A program made the translations under genes and the position numbers. Of a stretch of 64,000 nucleotides of DNA, positions 53,920 through 63,251 are shown piece after piece; the stretch's first letter is position 1, and every line of letters starts with the position of its first letter. A model generated the notes under the pieces. The model had not been told where the DNA came from. It did no database searches and saw only the letters and a list, made by a program, of their open reading frames with translations. Origin of the DNA: Janibacter limosus NBRC 16128 (GTDB lineage: Bacteria > Actinomycetota > Actinomycetes > Actinomycetales > Dermatophilaceae); assembly GCF_001570985.1 (NCBI RefSeq), contig NZ_BCSS01000005.1, forward strand, positions 49,778 through 113,777. The letters run 5' to 3'.

Positions 53920-54767
53920 CCCTTGCGGGTCCCAACGATCTCCAGACCGCGCATTGCTGGTTGCCACAGCCGGGGCAGCGTTCCAGCCGGGCTTGATTGA
54001 ACTCGTATCGCTTTTCCGGAATGAACATGGAGGGCACGATTCCCGGCCACTACATGCGGCGCGGAAGGGGGGCGATCAGACGCCCCAATTCCGAGCTTCT
54101 GCAGGGCTCTCACAAGCTGATGGGGGTCTTTAACAAACGACTCGTACGACATCGTGAGATATCTGGGGCCCAGGTCCCGAAAATTCGCCGCGCTATCGTT
54201 TGCTCGGATCCAGCCGATGGCGCCTCTACCGACATCAAAGTTACGACGAACTGCCCCAGTCTTAATGCCCTTCGCCAATTGGCTGTTCTTGCCCTTGTAG
54301 AGACTCGCCCCTACAGCAGTGGGATGGCGAACAAGGTGAACAACGATCATTTGCTCACCGAGCACAGAGAACTGCCGTAATAATGAGAGGCGTCTTTGAC
54401 CTCCACTAGTCTTGCTTGAGTCAATAAGCGTCGGAGCGCCTGTCACCGACCCGTATTCTTCGAAAACCAAATGCCACAAACGCGACCATTCGGCATGGCC
54501 GGAATTCCCGAACTCCGCTGAGCGAGTGATCGCAGATGCCGTCTCAACGTCCGTTCCAAAAGTCTCCAATGCCTTTTGTGTGACGGGGCCCCACACTGGG
54601 CATTGTGGGAGTGGCTTCCCGCAACTGCACGTGCCGTCGGTTGCGTACTCGTCGAAGAGACGCCAGAGTTCGCCTCCGCCAGACGAGCACAGCTCACGTC
54701 CGATGTAGGCGTCGAGGATTGTCGATCCGCTTCTTCCATATCCGGCGACATAAACCAAACGTGTCAC
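53904..54767 (-). CDS. PAPS-dependent sulfotransferase
   Basis: 287 residues. The 5'-phosphosulfate-binding loop is YVAGYGRSGSTILDAYIG at the N-terminus. The 3'-phosphate-binding region is MIVVHLVRHPTAVGASLYKG near 150, with the R-x7-S pattern. It keeps a small cysteine cluster (CSCGKPLPQCPVWG), a common insert in bacterial members. It should move sulfate from PAPS to a sugar of the polysaccharide. The GTG start overlaps the stop of the GT4 gene by 4 bp. Confidence 0.87.
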   Translation of the reverse strand: MTRLVYVAGYGRSGSTILDAYIGRELCSSGGGELWRLFDEYATDGTCSCGKPLPQCPVWGPVTQKALETFGTDVETASAITRSAEFGNSGHAEWSRLWHLVFEEYGSVTGAPTLIDSSKTSGGQRRLSLLRQFSVLGEQMIVVHLVRHPTAVGASLYKGKNSQLAKGIKTGAVRRNFDVGRGAIGWIRANDSAANFRDLGPRYLTMSYESFVKDPHQLVRALQKLGIGASDRPPSAPHVVAGNRALHVHSGKAIRVQSSPAGTLPRLWQPAMRGLEIVGTRKGWFKP

Positions 54768-55891
54768 TGGGTTACTCCAACCTGCTCAAGTATCGCGTTC
54801 CATTGATTGATGATCACGTGATCAGAGAAGCGTGTCTCCGCTAAGCGCCGACCTTCCACGCTGTGAGTTTCCAGAAGTAACGGGTCGTCGAGATATCGAA
54901 ACATTGCGGTAGCCAGAGAATCAGCATCACCAATCGGCACGAGCAGACCGTTTCGGTGTTGATCGATGAGTTCACGACACCCCGGTGCGTCCGTCGTAAT
55001 GACAGGGCGACCGACAGAGAGTGCCTCTAAGCCTGACCTTGGGATGCCTTCAGAATATGAAGGCAGGACAAACACGTGAGCTTGGCGTAGTTCCCCAAGA
55101 ACGTCGCTCGTTAAGCCTCCATAGGAAACTGGGCCGCTGCAAAACGCGTCAAACCAAGATTCATCAGGTGAATCCGGGTGGCTAGGCTCGTACCACCCGA
55201 TAGCCCGAAACTGGACATGGTGATGGGCGGCTGCAACTATGCGACAAGCACGATCAAACTCCCTAATGCCCTTCGAATTCAGGATTCGACCCACGAAGAT
55301 AAATCGCAGGGGCAGTGGAGGCAGTGGTTCCATCTGCCAAGTCTCTGTCGGAACCCCGGAGCCATTCACAATATGGGTCTCTTGCCGCCTACGTAGAATT
55401 CTCCATTGGCGGAAGTCGTTACGATTGTCCTCGTTCTGGAAAACGATGTGATCAGCCGTATTTAGTGCCAACCTGAGTAGGGGGGCCATTGCGAGTGCCG
55501 CCGGGGAACGCAAGCCGTTCTTAAACACTGATCCGACGCCGGTAATGGTAGGAACATAAGTCGAATTTGTTAAAGCGGCAGCGATGCCGCTCGCGACTAC
55601 GGCTTTTGGGCCGAAGGCGAGCACTAAATCGGGCCTGATACCGTGCATTTCGCGTGCTAGGGCCGCGGTCGCTCGCAGGAGCGAAAGAATTGACTTGCTG
55701 GTACGTTCGAGCGGTATGTCGATGAGATCGACATTACTGTCGTTGAGTTGTGCTCTAGTGTTTGCAGTGGTGTTGGGAGCAGCAGCCACAATATGGTGAC
55801 CTGTGCTGATGAGTTCTTGGATCAAAGCAGCCCGGAAGGTGGTGAATCCCCGCTCGTGGCCATCGACCATAAGTATAGTTCTGGGGCTCAA
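54764..55891 (-). CDS. Family 4 glycosyltransferase
   Basis: 375 residues from TTG 55889-55891, which overlaps the GNAT stop by 4 bp. The N-terminal Rossmann part has LVLAFGPKAVVASGIAAAL and VPTITGVGSVFKNG. The C-terminal part has FIFVGRILNSKGIREFDRA and the E-x7-E motif in YSEGIPRSGLEALSVGRPVI. The acceptor and sugar are unknown; WbpT/PglA-type enzymes are similar. It adds a sugar to the lipid-linked unit on the cytoplasmic side. Confidence 0.9.
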   Translation of the reverse strand: MSPRTILMVDGHERGFTTFRAALIQELISTGHHIVAAAPNTTANTRAQLNDSNVDLIDIPLERTSKSILSLLRATAALAREMHGIRPDLVLAFGPKAVVASGIAAALTNSTYVPTITGVGSVFKNGLRSPAALAMAPLLRLALNTADHIVFQNEDNRNDFRQWRILRRRQETHIVNGSGVPTETWQMEPLPPLPLRFIFVGRILNSKGIREFDRACRIVAAAHHHVQFRAIGWYEPSHPDSPDESWFDAFCSGPVSYGGLTSDVLGELRQAHVFVLPSYSEGIPRSGLEALSVGRPVITTDAPGCRELIDQHRNGLLVPIGDADSLATAMFRYLDDPLLLETHSVEGRRLAETRFSDHVIINQWNAILEQVGVTQ

Positions 55892-56496
55892 CTCGCAAGT
55901 TCCTTCTCGAATCGAATCATGGTCCGGCCCTTTCGGGTCGTGAATTGCTCAGTTTGACGATAGCCGTTCTTTGTGTAGAAATGGATGGCCCGGCTGTTGT
56001 TCGATTTGTCAGTTGTTAGGAAAATTCCCCGAAAGTCGTGTTCGATAGCGATGGATGCTTCCCATGCTTTGAGTAGTGTTGTTCCTGCTGCTGAGAGGTG
56101 AGGCGCATCCACAGCGATGGAGGCGAGGAGAATGTATGTCGGCGGCTTGCTGACAGTTTCTTCGGTTCTGCCGAAAAACGCGGACGTGAGTAGGTGGGCA
56201 ACTGCTGTGGGGTGGCGCAGAAGTATCCTTAGTCCGTGGTAAGCCCATTTATGAAACCGTCGTACCAGTAATCGCATGTAGAATGCACGGGAGTCAGGGT
56301 AACCGATTGCGAACCCAACCAACGCGCCCCTGTCCCAGAGACCAATTCCATGGCTGGAGGAGTCGTGAATTGCGGACTTGTAGTAGTCAGCTAGAAATTC
56401 CGGGCCCAATGAAGTTAGGAAGAACCCCGGAAACGCGTTCGTGTGAATTTTGGCCATACGGAGTGAGTCGTCTGCGTTGAGCTGTCGTGTGTTCAA
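55888..56496 (-). CDS. GNAT N-acetyltransferase
   Basis: 202 residues from TTG 56494-56496, overlapping the Wzy gene stop by 4 bp. GNAT elements are LRMAKIHTNAFPGFFLTSLG, a central beta strand LLASIAVDAPHLSAAGTTLL carrying a weak acetyl-CoA loop, and the late NSRAIHFYTKNGYRQTEQF. It may acetylate an amino sugar made by the aminotransferase at 48441. A longer upstream extension would read through the Wzy gene and is not used. Confidence 0.8.
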   Translation of the reverse strand: MNTRQLNADDSLRMAKIHTNAFPGFFLTSLGPEFLADYYKSAIHDSSSHGIGLWDRGALVGFAIGYPDSRAFYMRLLVRRFHKWAYHGLRILLRHPTAVAHLLTSAFFGRTEETVSKPPTYILLASIAVDAPHLSAAGTTLLKAWEASIAIEHDFRGIFLTTDKSNNSRAIHFYTKNGYRQTEQFTTRKGRTMIRFEKELAS

Positions 56497-57626
56497 TTTG
56501 TCTCCTGATCTCGAGCCGGCCACAGCAGTGCGGCAACACACCAAACGGTAGGGACTAAGTCGAAGTTTTGCACTAGGCCTTGAATCGAAACGGCTGCAAG
56601 GGCAATTGCCGCCGGTGACCGCATCGGGAGTTGCTTCATTACAAGGCGGACTGTTTGCCACAATAATGGCAGGGCGAACAGTGCCGTAATGATACCTCCA
56701 GCGAGAAGGAGGGACAGATACGAGTTGTGAGTGCTAAGGGGGCCAGAGGTCGTGCTCAAGTAACGATTACCCGTCCCAAGGAAGAGCGAATCTCGGATGG
56801 CATTCCATGATTGTGTGTAGATCTCAGTGCGACCGGACAGGTCGCCCAGTAATTGCCTTGCCGACTCAAGCAAGTCTGTCACGGCTGGGGAAAGAAGTGA
56901 TCCTGTCAATAGTCCGATGACGCCCGTGTACAACACCAATGGCAACCAAGTTCGGACTCCTCTAATGCTTAGTAGAACCACGATTGGAAAGAGGATCAGT
57001 CCCTGTGCCGAACCGGTGTAGTACGTTACTATTGCGCCGCATGTTAGGAGAACTAGTGAAGCTAGAGGCCTTGTGCTTGTAAGAGCCAAGGCGAATGGTA
57101 GAAGTATTACTATGGCCAGGACAAGTCGATTGGGATTTCCTGAAAGGCCAGCGAACCTATAGTCCGTGGCTATCGCGAACGGAACGGAACTGATCAGGAA
57201 GACGATGCCGAATACTCCGAGGTAGCGACAAACAAGCTGACGATCGTGTGCTGCGACTGCAAGTGCGAAAGCTACGCAAACCACTGCGGTTAAGGGGTCG
57301 GCTAACGATGCGAGAGTGGATGCTTCAGCCTTGGAGGGGACAGCAAGTCTTACTGCGTATGCCATTCCGAATACAATTATTGGCCAGGCGTCCTTGGGGA
57401 GACGAGCTGGGCGAATGCCGAATGCAGCTATAAGCGTCGAAGGTAGTGCCAAGGCTATGACCGCTGTCGTCGCCGCGAACAGGGGGGCTATAACTGCTAA
57501 CGAAAGTGCTGCGGCCGAGACGTGTTCAAGGGTTGAGTGCCTCGTGCGGTCGTTGAAGGAGCCTCGAACTGGCCCCTGTGGTGCGGGTGTTTTGCTACTC
57601 AGTTTCGGCATCATCACTGCGCGCAA
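56493..57626 (-). CDS. O-antigen ligase/polymerase (Wzy-like)
   Basis: 377 residues with ten to eleven hydrophobic segments. An outer loop SGRTEIYTQSWNAIRDSLFLGTG carries the Wzy/WaaL-type arginine, followed by THNSYLSLLLAGGI, the family's H-N-x-[YF]-L motif. It polymerises repeat units outside the membrane. The start is uncertain: TTG 57626, GTG 57617 and ATGs at 57614 and 57611 are all in frame. Confidence 0.85.
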   Translation of the reverse strand: MRAVMMPKLSSKTPAPQGPVRGSFNDRTRHSTLEHVSAAALSLAVIAPLFAATTAVIALALPSTLIAAFGIRPARLPKDAWPIIVFGMAYAVRLAVPSKAEASTLASLADPLTAVVCVAFALAVAAHDRQLVCRYLGVFGIVFLISSVPFAIATDYRFAGLSGNPNRLVLAIVILLPFALALTSTRPLASLVLLTCGAIVTYYTGSAQGLILFPIVVLLSIRGVRTWLPLVLYTGVIGLLTGSLLSPAVTDLLESARQLLGDLSGRTEIYTQSWNAIRDSLFLGTGNRYLSTTSGPLSTHNSYLSLLLAGGIITALFALPLLWQTVRLVMKQLPMRSPAAIALAAVSIQGLVQNFDLVPTVWCVAALLWPARDQETN

Positions 57627-57662
57627 GGGGTGGGGTTGATGTGTTGTCTGTTGAACCAGCGC

Positions 57663-59492
57663 TCAATGTGCATTGCTGTAGTGATTGTCTTCTCGCGAGT
57701 GATTTTTCATCCACTCGGCCGCATTGTCAGGCGACCCGTGCTGTGTGCTTGACACGTAATCTGCGCTTATGCTTGGGACGAGGACGCTATTGACGAGGTT
57801 GTGGTCAGTTCGGCGGATTGTCTCGCCAGGAGTAAAGAGTTCCTCTGACATTTTTTCTCCGGGCCGCAGCCCAGTGTAGATGATCTCGATATCGTTGCGT
57901 CCGGACAATTCGATGAGCGTTGTGGCGATGTTCTGGATCTTGGCGGGCTTGCCCATGTCGAGCACCATAACCTCACCGTCACGGCCGATTGCAGCAGCTT
58001 GTAGGACGAGCTGGCAGGCCTCGGGAATGAGCATGAAATATCGCTCGACGTCCGGGTGAGTCACGGTGATGGGGCCGCCCTGCTCGATCTGTGCGGTGAA
58101 CGCCGTGATGACCGAGCCGCGCGAGCCAAGTACATTGCCAAACCGGACGCTCACGTAAGTGTGCTTGTCCTTGTCTGCGAAGTCGGCTGTCAGACGTTCG
58201 GTCACGCGCTTGCTATATCCCAACACGCACGACGGGTTGGCAGCCTTGTCGGTAGACACGTTGACGAAGGTCTTGACCTGGATGTGTTGAGCGGCGCCGA
58301 GCACATTGAGCGTCCCGAGGACATTGGTCTTCCACGCCTCCTCTGGGTACATCTCGAGCAGGGGCAGGTGCTTGAGGGCGGCAGCGTGGAAGACGACGTC
58401 TGGCTGATGGTGTTCAAACACCTCGATCATCCGCTGTCGGTCCCGGATGTCGGCGAGCACGATGTCGTCGGAGTCGAGTAGGCCCTGACCTGTGACCGAG
58501 AGTTCGGTGCCGTGCAGCGCGGACTCGTCACGGTCGAGCATGATTAGGCGCTTGGGCCCGAACTTGTGGATCTGACGGCACAGCTCAGAGCCGATAGATC
58601 CGCCTGCACCCGTTACGAGAACCGTGCGTCCCGAGATGGTGTTGGCGATGGCCGATGCGTCGAGCTCGATGGGGCGACGGCCGAGGAAATCGGCAAGGTC
58701 GAGTGAGCGCAGGTCTCCGCCAGCGACCTGGCCCAGTAGCTCGCTCGTACGCGGCAGGATGAGGGTTTCGAGGTCGGCTTCGATAGCCGCGTCCTTGAGA
58801 TGCGTGACGAGCTCGGGGTTAGCGCTCGGTACGGCGATCGCGAGGGTTGTAGCCTTGGTCTCGAGCGCCACCGACAGGATGTCACGGGAGGTGCCGAGCA
58901 CGCGCACACCGTCGATTCGTATCTTGCGCTTGCTCCGGTCGTCGTCGAGGAGCCCCACGGCCCGCATTTCGGACGAGGTGTCGCGCACGATGGCGCGGAC
59001 GAGCTGCCTTCCCCCTTCGCCGGCGCCGAAGACCAGGACCCGTGAGTCCGTAGTGGTCGCGTTGAGACGACGGCTGCGGCTGCGGCTGGCGCGCAGCACG
59101 AACCGAGCGCCAAACATGCCTAGTAGGGCCATGGCGCCGACCGTTAGGGGGAGAGACCGGGGGCCTAGGTCGTAAGGGAGGAGGATCGAGACGAGAAGCA
59201 ACGGTACGGCCCAGAGTGCGACAGTCCGCGCGATGTCGACGATCTCCTCGTAGGAGCCGCGCAAGTGGTCCACGGCATATGGGCCGGTGAGCGTGCCGAT
59301 GACCAGGTGGCCGGCACCGGCGATGACGGTCAGCCAGGCCACCGGTTGAGATAATGCCAGGTCCAGGTTGAAGTCATAACGGAGTAGGGCTGCTAAAAGA
59401 ACCGCGACGACGACGACCAGGACGTCGACGCCGACCCATGACCAACGGTTGAACTGCGTGCTCTGCTCTCTTGTGCTGTCCGTCCCCTTCAC
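57663..59492 (-). CDS. Membrane nucleotide-sugar 4,6-dehydratase (WbpM/CapD/PglF family)
   Basis: 609 residues. Four N-terminal membrane helices precede a first Rossmann domain (VLVFGAGEGGRQLVRAI). The catalytic SDR domain has VLVTGAGGSIGSELCRQI, then ADIRDRQR, then FHAAALKHLPLLE, with the active-site region STDKAANPSCVLGYSKR. It makes UDP-4-keto-6-deoxy-HexNAc, the substrate of the DegT aminotransferase. The GTG start overlaps the BY-kinase stop by 4 bp. Confidence 0.92.
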   Translation of the reverse strand: MKGTDSTREQSTQFNRWSWVGVDVLVVVVAVLLAALLRYDFNLDLALSQPVAWLTVIAGAGHLVIGTLTGPYAVDHLRGSYEEIVDIARTVALWAVPLLLVSILLPYDLGPRSLPLTVGAMALLGMFGARFVLRASRSRSRRLNATTTDSRVLVFGAGEGGRQLVRAIVRDTSSEMRAVGLLDDDRSKRKIRIDGVRVLGTSRDILSVALETKATTLAIAVPSANPELVTHLKDAAIEADLETLILPRTSELLGQVAGGDLRSLDLADFLGRRPIELDASAIANTISGRTVLVTGAGGSIGSELCRQIHKFGPKRLIMLDRDESALHGTELSVTGQGLLDSDDIVLADIRDRQRMIEVFEHHQPDVVFHAAALKHLPLLEMYPEEAWKTNVLGTLNVLGAAQHIQVKTFVNVSTDKAANPSCVLGYSKRVTERLTADFADKDKHTYVSVRFGNVLGSRGSVITAFTAQIEQGGPITVTHPDVERYFMLIPEACQLVLQAAAIGRDGEVMVLDMGKPAKIQNIATTLIELSGRNDIEIIYTGLRPGEKMSEELFTPGETIRRTDHNLVNSVLVPSISADYVSSTQHGSPDNAAEWMKNHSREDNHYSNAH

Positions 59493-60940
59493 TTGCGTCC
59501 ACTCCTGACAAGGTTGCGCCGTCTACCCCGATTGCGCGCTGATCGCGATGTTGGGTGCGTCTCGGGTTTGTAGTACCCGTAGTAGCTCGCGCCGTAGCCG
59601 CCCGCTGACTTGTGGCCTACCCGGTTGAGCACGAGACCGAGCAGGGTGTTGTTCACGGCGCTGAGTGCCTCGAGCGTGGCGCTCAACTGTTCCTTGTGCA
59701 CGATCGTCGTACCGACGAGCACGATGACACCGTCGACCTTTGTGCTGAGTACGACGGCATCGGTGACGGGCAGGACTGGTGGGGTATCGATGAGGACGTA
59801 GTCAAAGCGCACTGCAAGCCGCGCGAGGACGAGGCTCATCGCCTCAGAGGCCAGCAGCTCGCTGGGGTTGGGGGGGATAGCACCAGCGCCAATCACCTCG
59901 AGGCGGTCGCTGCCGTAGGGCTGGAGCACGTCGTCGAGGTCCGCCCGATCGATGAGCACGTCAGTCAGGCCCGCACTACCCTCCAAGCCCAAGTAGTCCA
60001 GCAGACGCGGCCGGCGTAGGTCGCCCTCGATGAGGCAGACGCTGGAGCCGGAGTTGGCCAGAGTGAGCGCGAGGTTGGCGATCGTCGTGGACTTGCCCTC
60101 GCCGGGGATGGAGGAGGTGAGCAGGATCGTCTTGGGGTGGTTCGCCGCATCTACGAACATCAGGTTGGTGCGTACGGCTCGGAATGCTTCCGCGCGCGGC
60201 GAGGACGGGTCCGACTCGACGATGAGCGGCTCCTTGCCGGCCCGTGGGTCGAAGTGGACTGCGCCGATGACCGGCTCCTCAGTGATCTCCTCGACGTCGT
60301 CGTCCGTGCGCACCGTCGTGTCGAGCATGTGGCGCACCAGGGCGAGCCCAAAGCCGAGGAGGAGCCCCAGCACCAGACCGAGAGCAAGGTTGCGCACCGG
60401 TACCGGGCTGGTGGGGGTCCCGTTCGTGGTTGCGGGCTCCACGAGGGAGACCTTGATCGGGGAGGTTCCCTTCGACCCGTCAGGCCGCTCCACCTCGGAG
60501 ACAACCTCGGGGAAGGTCTCGCCGATGGCCGTCGCGATCCGCTGCGCACGGTCGGGCGACGAATCCGTCACCGAGACCTCGAGAAGCACTGTGTCCGGGG
60601 GAGTCGTGACGCTGATCTTGCCCGCGAGGCCAGAAACCGTTGAGTCGTCGCCCAACTGCTCGATGACCGGGTTGAGTGCGCGGGGGGTCTTCAGGAGTTG
60701 CGCGTAGGACTTCACCCGCTGCTGGGTGAAGGTGCTGCCCTGCTGAAGTGCCGCGGTGTCCGTGCCCGACACGGAGACGAAGAACTGTGTGCTCGACGTG
60801 TACTGCTTCGTCTGCACGGCGGAGAGCAGGGCTGCGAGCCCTAGCACCACGAGAGCCGTGACGACGATGGTGACCCACCGTTTCCTGAGAATCCTCAAGT
60901 AGTCCTGCAGCTCCACGCCGTACCTTTCGCGAGTCTCCAT
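59489..60940 (-). CDS. Wzz chain-length determinant fused to a bacterial tyrosine kinase
   Basis: 483 residues from ATG 60938-60940. A Wzz part has two membrane helices (about 22-43 and 185-205) around an outer loop. A cytoplasmic BY-kinase follows: Walker A SSIPGEGKSTTIANLAL, Walker A' CLIEGDLRRPRLLDYLG, Walker B DYVLIDTPPVLPV. The tail YGASYYGYYKPE is the autophosphorylated Tyr cluster. It controls chain length and export. It is divergent from a phosphatase gene that probably reverses it. Confidence 0.93.
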   Translation of the reverse strand: METRERYGVELQDYLRILRKRWVTIVVTALVVLGLAALLSAVQTKQYTSSTQFFVSVSGTDTAALQQGSTFTQQRVKSYAQLLKTPRALNPVIEQLGDDSTVSGLAGKISVTTPPDTVLLEVSVTDSSPDRAQRIATAIGETFPEVVSEVERPDGSKGTSPIKVSLVEPATTNGTPTSPVPVRNLALGLVLGLLLGFGLALVRHMLDTTVRTDDDVEEITEEPVIGAVHFDPRAGKEPLIVESDPSSPRAEAFRAVRTNLMFVDAANHPKTILLTSSIPGEGKSTTIANLALTLANSGSSVCLIEGDLRRPRLLDYLGLEGSAGLTDVLIDRADLDDVLQPYGSDRLEVIGAGAIPPNPSELLASEAMSLVLARLAVRFDYVLIDTPPVLPVTDAVVLSTKVDGVIVLVGTTIVHKEQLSATLEALSAVNNTLLGLVLNRVGHKSAGGYGASYYGYYKPETHPTSRSARNRGRRRNLVRSGRK

Positions 60941-60995
60941 CAGACTTATGCCCCCGAGAGTCTCCCACAGCCGAGGGCTCAGGCAGTATGTAGCC

Positions 60996-61583
60996 ATGAG
61001 CGTAGGGATCTTGACCGTGTGCACCGGCAACATTTGCCGCTCGCCATATGCGCAGCTCGCGCTACAACATGGGCTCGATAAGGTGCGGCCAGGGGTCTTC
61101 GAGGTCAGCAGCGCCGGGACCCACGCGCTCATCGGTAACCCCGTCGATCCGTCCAGCGCCCAGATCCTTACGGCGCGAGGGATCTCTTCGGGGGAGTTCG
61201 CAGCTCGTCAGATCTCCGAGCGGATCCTGGGGGAGATCGACTTCGTGCTCCCGCTAGAGGTGACGCATCGCAAGGCGGTTCTCAGTTATTCGCCTCGGCA
61301 CCTCAAGCGGGCGTTCACGCTGAAGGAGTTCGCGCGTTTGCTCGACGCGGCCGACGAGCGGGAATCGTGGACCACGCGACTCGCCGGGCTCCCCTCCGTG
61401 GAGGAGCGGTGGGCGGCACTCCCGGCGCACCTAGCTCGTGAGCGCGGGTTGACCCGCGTCCCGGATGGCGCTGATGACATCGCTGACCCCTATCGGCAGT
61501 CGCAAGAGGTCTTCGACCGCATGGCAGCCGAGGTGGATGAGGCGATCGAGCGGATCGTGGCCTTCGAGGCGCAGTTCAACTGA
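60996..61583 (+). CDS. Low-molecular-weight protein-tyrosine phosphatase
   Basis: 195 residues from ATG 60996. The P-loop [13 protein letters not shown] is at the N-terminus, and the general-acid aspartate is in DIADPYRQS near 167. The middle helix insert is longer than usual for the ~150-residue family. It should dephosphorylate the BY-kinase Tyr cluster, the usual Wzb/Wzc pairing; the genes are divergent 55 bp apart. Its 3' end overlaps rmlA by 8 bp, convergent. Confidence 0.92.
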   Translation: MSVGILTVCTGNICRSPYAQLALQHGLDKVRPGVFEVSSAGTHALIGNPVDPSSAQILTARGISSGEFAARQISERILGEIDFVLPLEVTHRKAVLSYSPRHLKRAFTLKEFARLLDAADERESWTTRLAGLPSVEERWAALPAHLARERGLTRVPDGADDIADPYRQSQEVFDRMAAEVDEAIERIVAFEAQFN

Positions 61584-62436
61584 GCAGATCGAGCAGGTAC
61601 TGGCCGTAGCCGCTCTTGACGAGGGGCTCGGCGCGTTGACGCAGGCCGTCGTCGTCGATGAAGCCCATGTTCCAGGAGACCTCTTCGGGGCAGCCGATCT
61701 TCAGCCCTTGCCGGCTCTCGAGGGTGCGCACGTAGTTGCTCGCGTCGTTGAGCGAGGCAAAGGTGCCGGTGTCCAGCCACGCAGTGCCGCGGGGGAGAAC
61801 CTCGACGTGCATCCTGCCTTCGTCCAGATAGGTGCGGTTGAGGTCGGTGATCTCCAGCTCACCTCGGGCTGAGGGATGTAGGGCTCGTGCCCGCTCGACG
61901 ACGGACTCGTCGTAGAAGTAGAGGCCGGGCACGGCGAAGCGGCTGCGTGGCTTGGCCGGCTTCTCCTCGAGAGTTAGGGCCCTCCCTTCGTCATCGAAGT
62001 CGACGACGCCATAGTCCTGCGGATTGACCACCTGGTACCCGAAGATGGCCGCCCCGTCGATCGCCGCGAAGCGCCGCAGCTGCGTGCCCAGACCCGGCCC
62101 ATAGAAGATGTTGTCGCCGAGCACCAGCGCCGCCGGCCCTCCATCGAGATGGTCCTCACCGATGACGAAGGCCTGGGCCAGCCCGTCGGGACTCGGCTGC
62201 TGCGCATAGGTGATCGAGATCCCGAACTGGCTCCCGTCACCCAGCAGCCGGACGAACTGGTCCGCGTCCTGCGGCGTCGTGATGACGAGAACGTCGCGGA
62301 TGCCCGCGAGCATGAGTGTGCTCAGCGGGTAGTAGATCATCGGCTTGTCGTAGACAGGCACGAGCTGCTTGGAGATGCCCAAGGTGATCGGATGCAAGCG
62401 GGATCCAGTTCCCCCCGCGAGGATGATGCCGCGCAT
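61576..62436 (-). CDS. rmlA: Glucose-1-phosphate thymidylyltransferase
   Basis: 286 residues from ATG 62434-62436 (GTG 62442 is possible). The nucleotide-binding signature is [20 protein letters not shown], followed by [20 protein letters not shown]. The substrate motifs [11 protein letters not shown] and [20 protein letters not shown] are intact. It makes dTDP-glucose, the first step to dTDP-rhamnose, which is completed by the RmlC-RmlD fusion at 63251 and an RmlB outside the window. Confidence 0.95.
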   Translation of the reverse strand: MRGIILAGGTGSRLHPITLGISKQLVPVYDKPMIYYPLSTLMLAGIRDVLVITTPQDADQFVRLLGDGSQFGISITYAQQPSPDGLAQAFVIGEDHLDGGPAALVLGDNIFYGPGLGTQLRRFAAIDGAAIFGYQVVNPQDYGVVDFDDEGRALTLEEKPAKPRSRFAVPGLYFYDESVVERARALHPSARGELEITDLNRTYLDEGRMHVEVLPRGTAWLDTGTFASLNDASNYVRTLESRQGLKIGCPEEVSWNMGFIDDDGLRQRAEPLVKSGYGQYLLDLLS

Positions 62437-62471
62437 GACCACAGGCTAGTGCGCGCCGCTAGTCTGCGGCC

Positions 62472-63251
62472 ATGGCACGCCCTCGTGCATCTACCCTCAT
62501 GCCTTTCGTCCTTGCCCTCGTGCTCCTGCTCGTCGTCGGGTTGCTGTGGACCGTGGTGCTCAGGGACTTCCGCGGAGCTCAGGCGGTGGACGCCGGGCCG
62601 GCGTCACCTTCACCGACCTCGTCAACGACGGAGGGTCCCGCCCCGGAGCCGGGGTGGACGATGGCGGAGGTCCGGGATGCGATCGCCCCGAGTGACTCGC
62701 GCACGCTGGTGCTCGGGGACTCCACCGGCGACGGCTACGACGAGTGGGTCCACCTCTGGGCGAAGGCGGACGGGCTGCCGATCGCGACCTGGCGCGCTGA
62801 GGCCGAGTCCGGCTACGAGTCGGAGTCGCCCGAGACGCGCGTGTGGTCCGGATCCGCCCCGGACGCAACGGCCGCCTACCCCGTGGAGCACTCGGACGAG
62901 ATCTGGCCGTCGGTCGACCCGGACCTCGTCATGCTGAGCTACGGGCATGCGCAGGAGTCGCCGGACGAGGCGACCGAGCAACTCGAGGCGCTGCGTGCCG
63001 ACATCGCCAACCGCGTGGAGCAAGCACCCATCGTCGTGATCCTCCAGAACCCTGCAGCCCATGACGCGGACGCCGACATGCGCGAGGCCATCGCGGCCTG
63101 GGCCGAGGAGGCGGGCCTGCCGACCATCGACATCGCGGAGGCTTTCGAGGACTCCGCCATGGGAGAGGCCGACCTGCGGCTGGACTCCTTCCACCCGTCT
63201 GGAGCCGGGTCGCAGCTGTGGGCCGAGACCGTGGGAGAGGCGATCGGCTGA
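62472..63251 (+). CDS. Membrane-anchored SGNH/GDSL hydrolase
   Basis: 259 residues. One N-terminal membrane segment (MPFVLALVLLLVVGLLW) precedes a Ser/Thr/Pro linker. The SGNH domain has block I LVLGDSTGDGYDEW (nucleophile Ser) and block V DSFHPSGAGSQLWAE (Asp-x-x-His). It faces the outside and could remove or transfer acyl groups on surface glycans. Its stop shares one base with the following rmlC-rmlD ATG. Confidence 0.85.
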   Translation: MARPRASTLMPFVLALVLLLVVGLLWTVVLRDFRGAQAVDAGPASPSPTSSTTEGPAPEPGWTMAEVRDAIAPSDSRTLVLGDSTGDGYDEWVHLWAKADGLPIATWRAEAESGYESESPETRVWSGSAPDATAAYPVEHSDEIWPSVDPDLVMLSYGHAQESPDEATEQLEALRADIANRVEQAPIVVILQNPAAHDADADMREAIAAWAEEAGLPTIDIAEAFEDSAMGEADLRLDSFHPSGAGSQLWAETVGEAIG

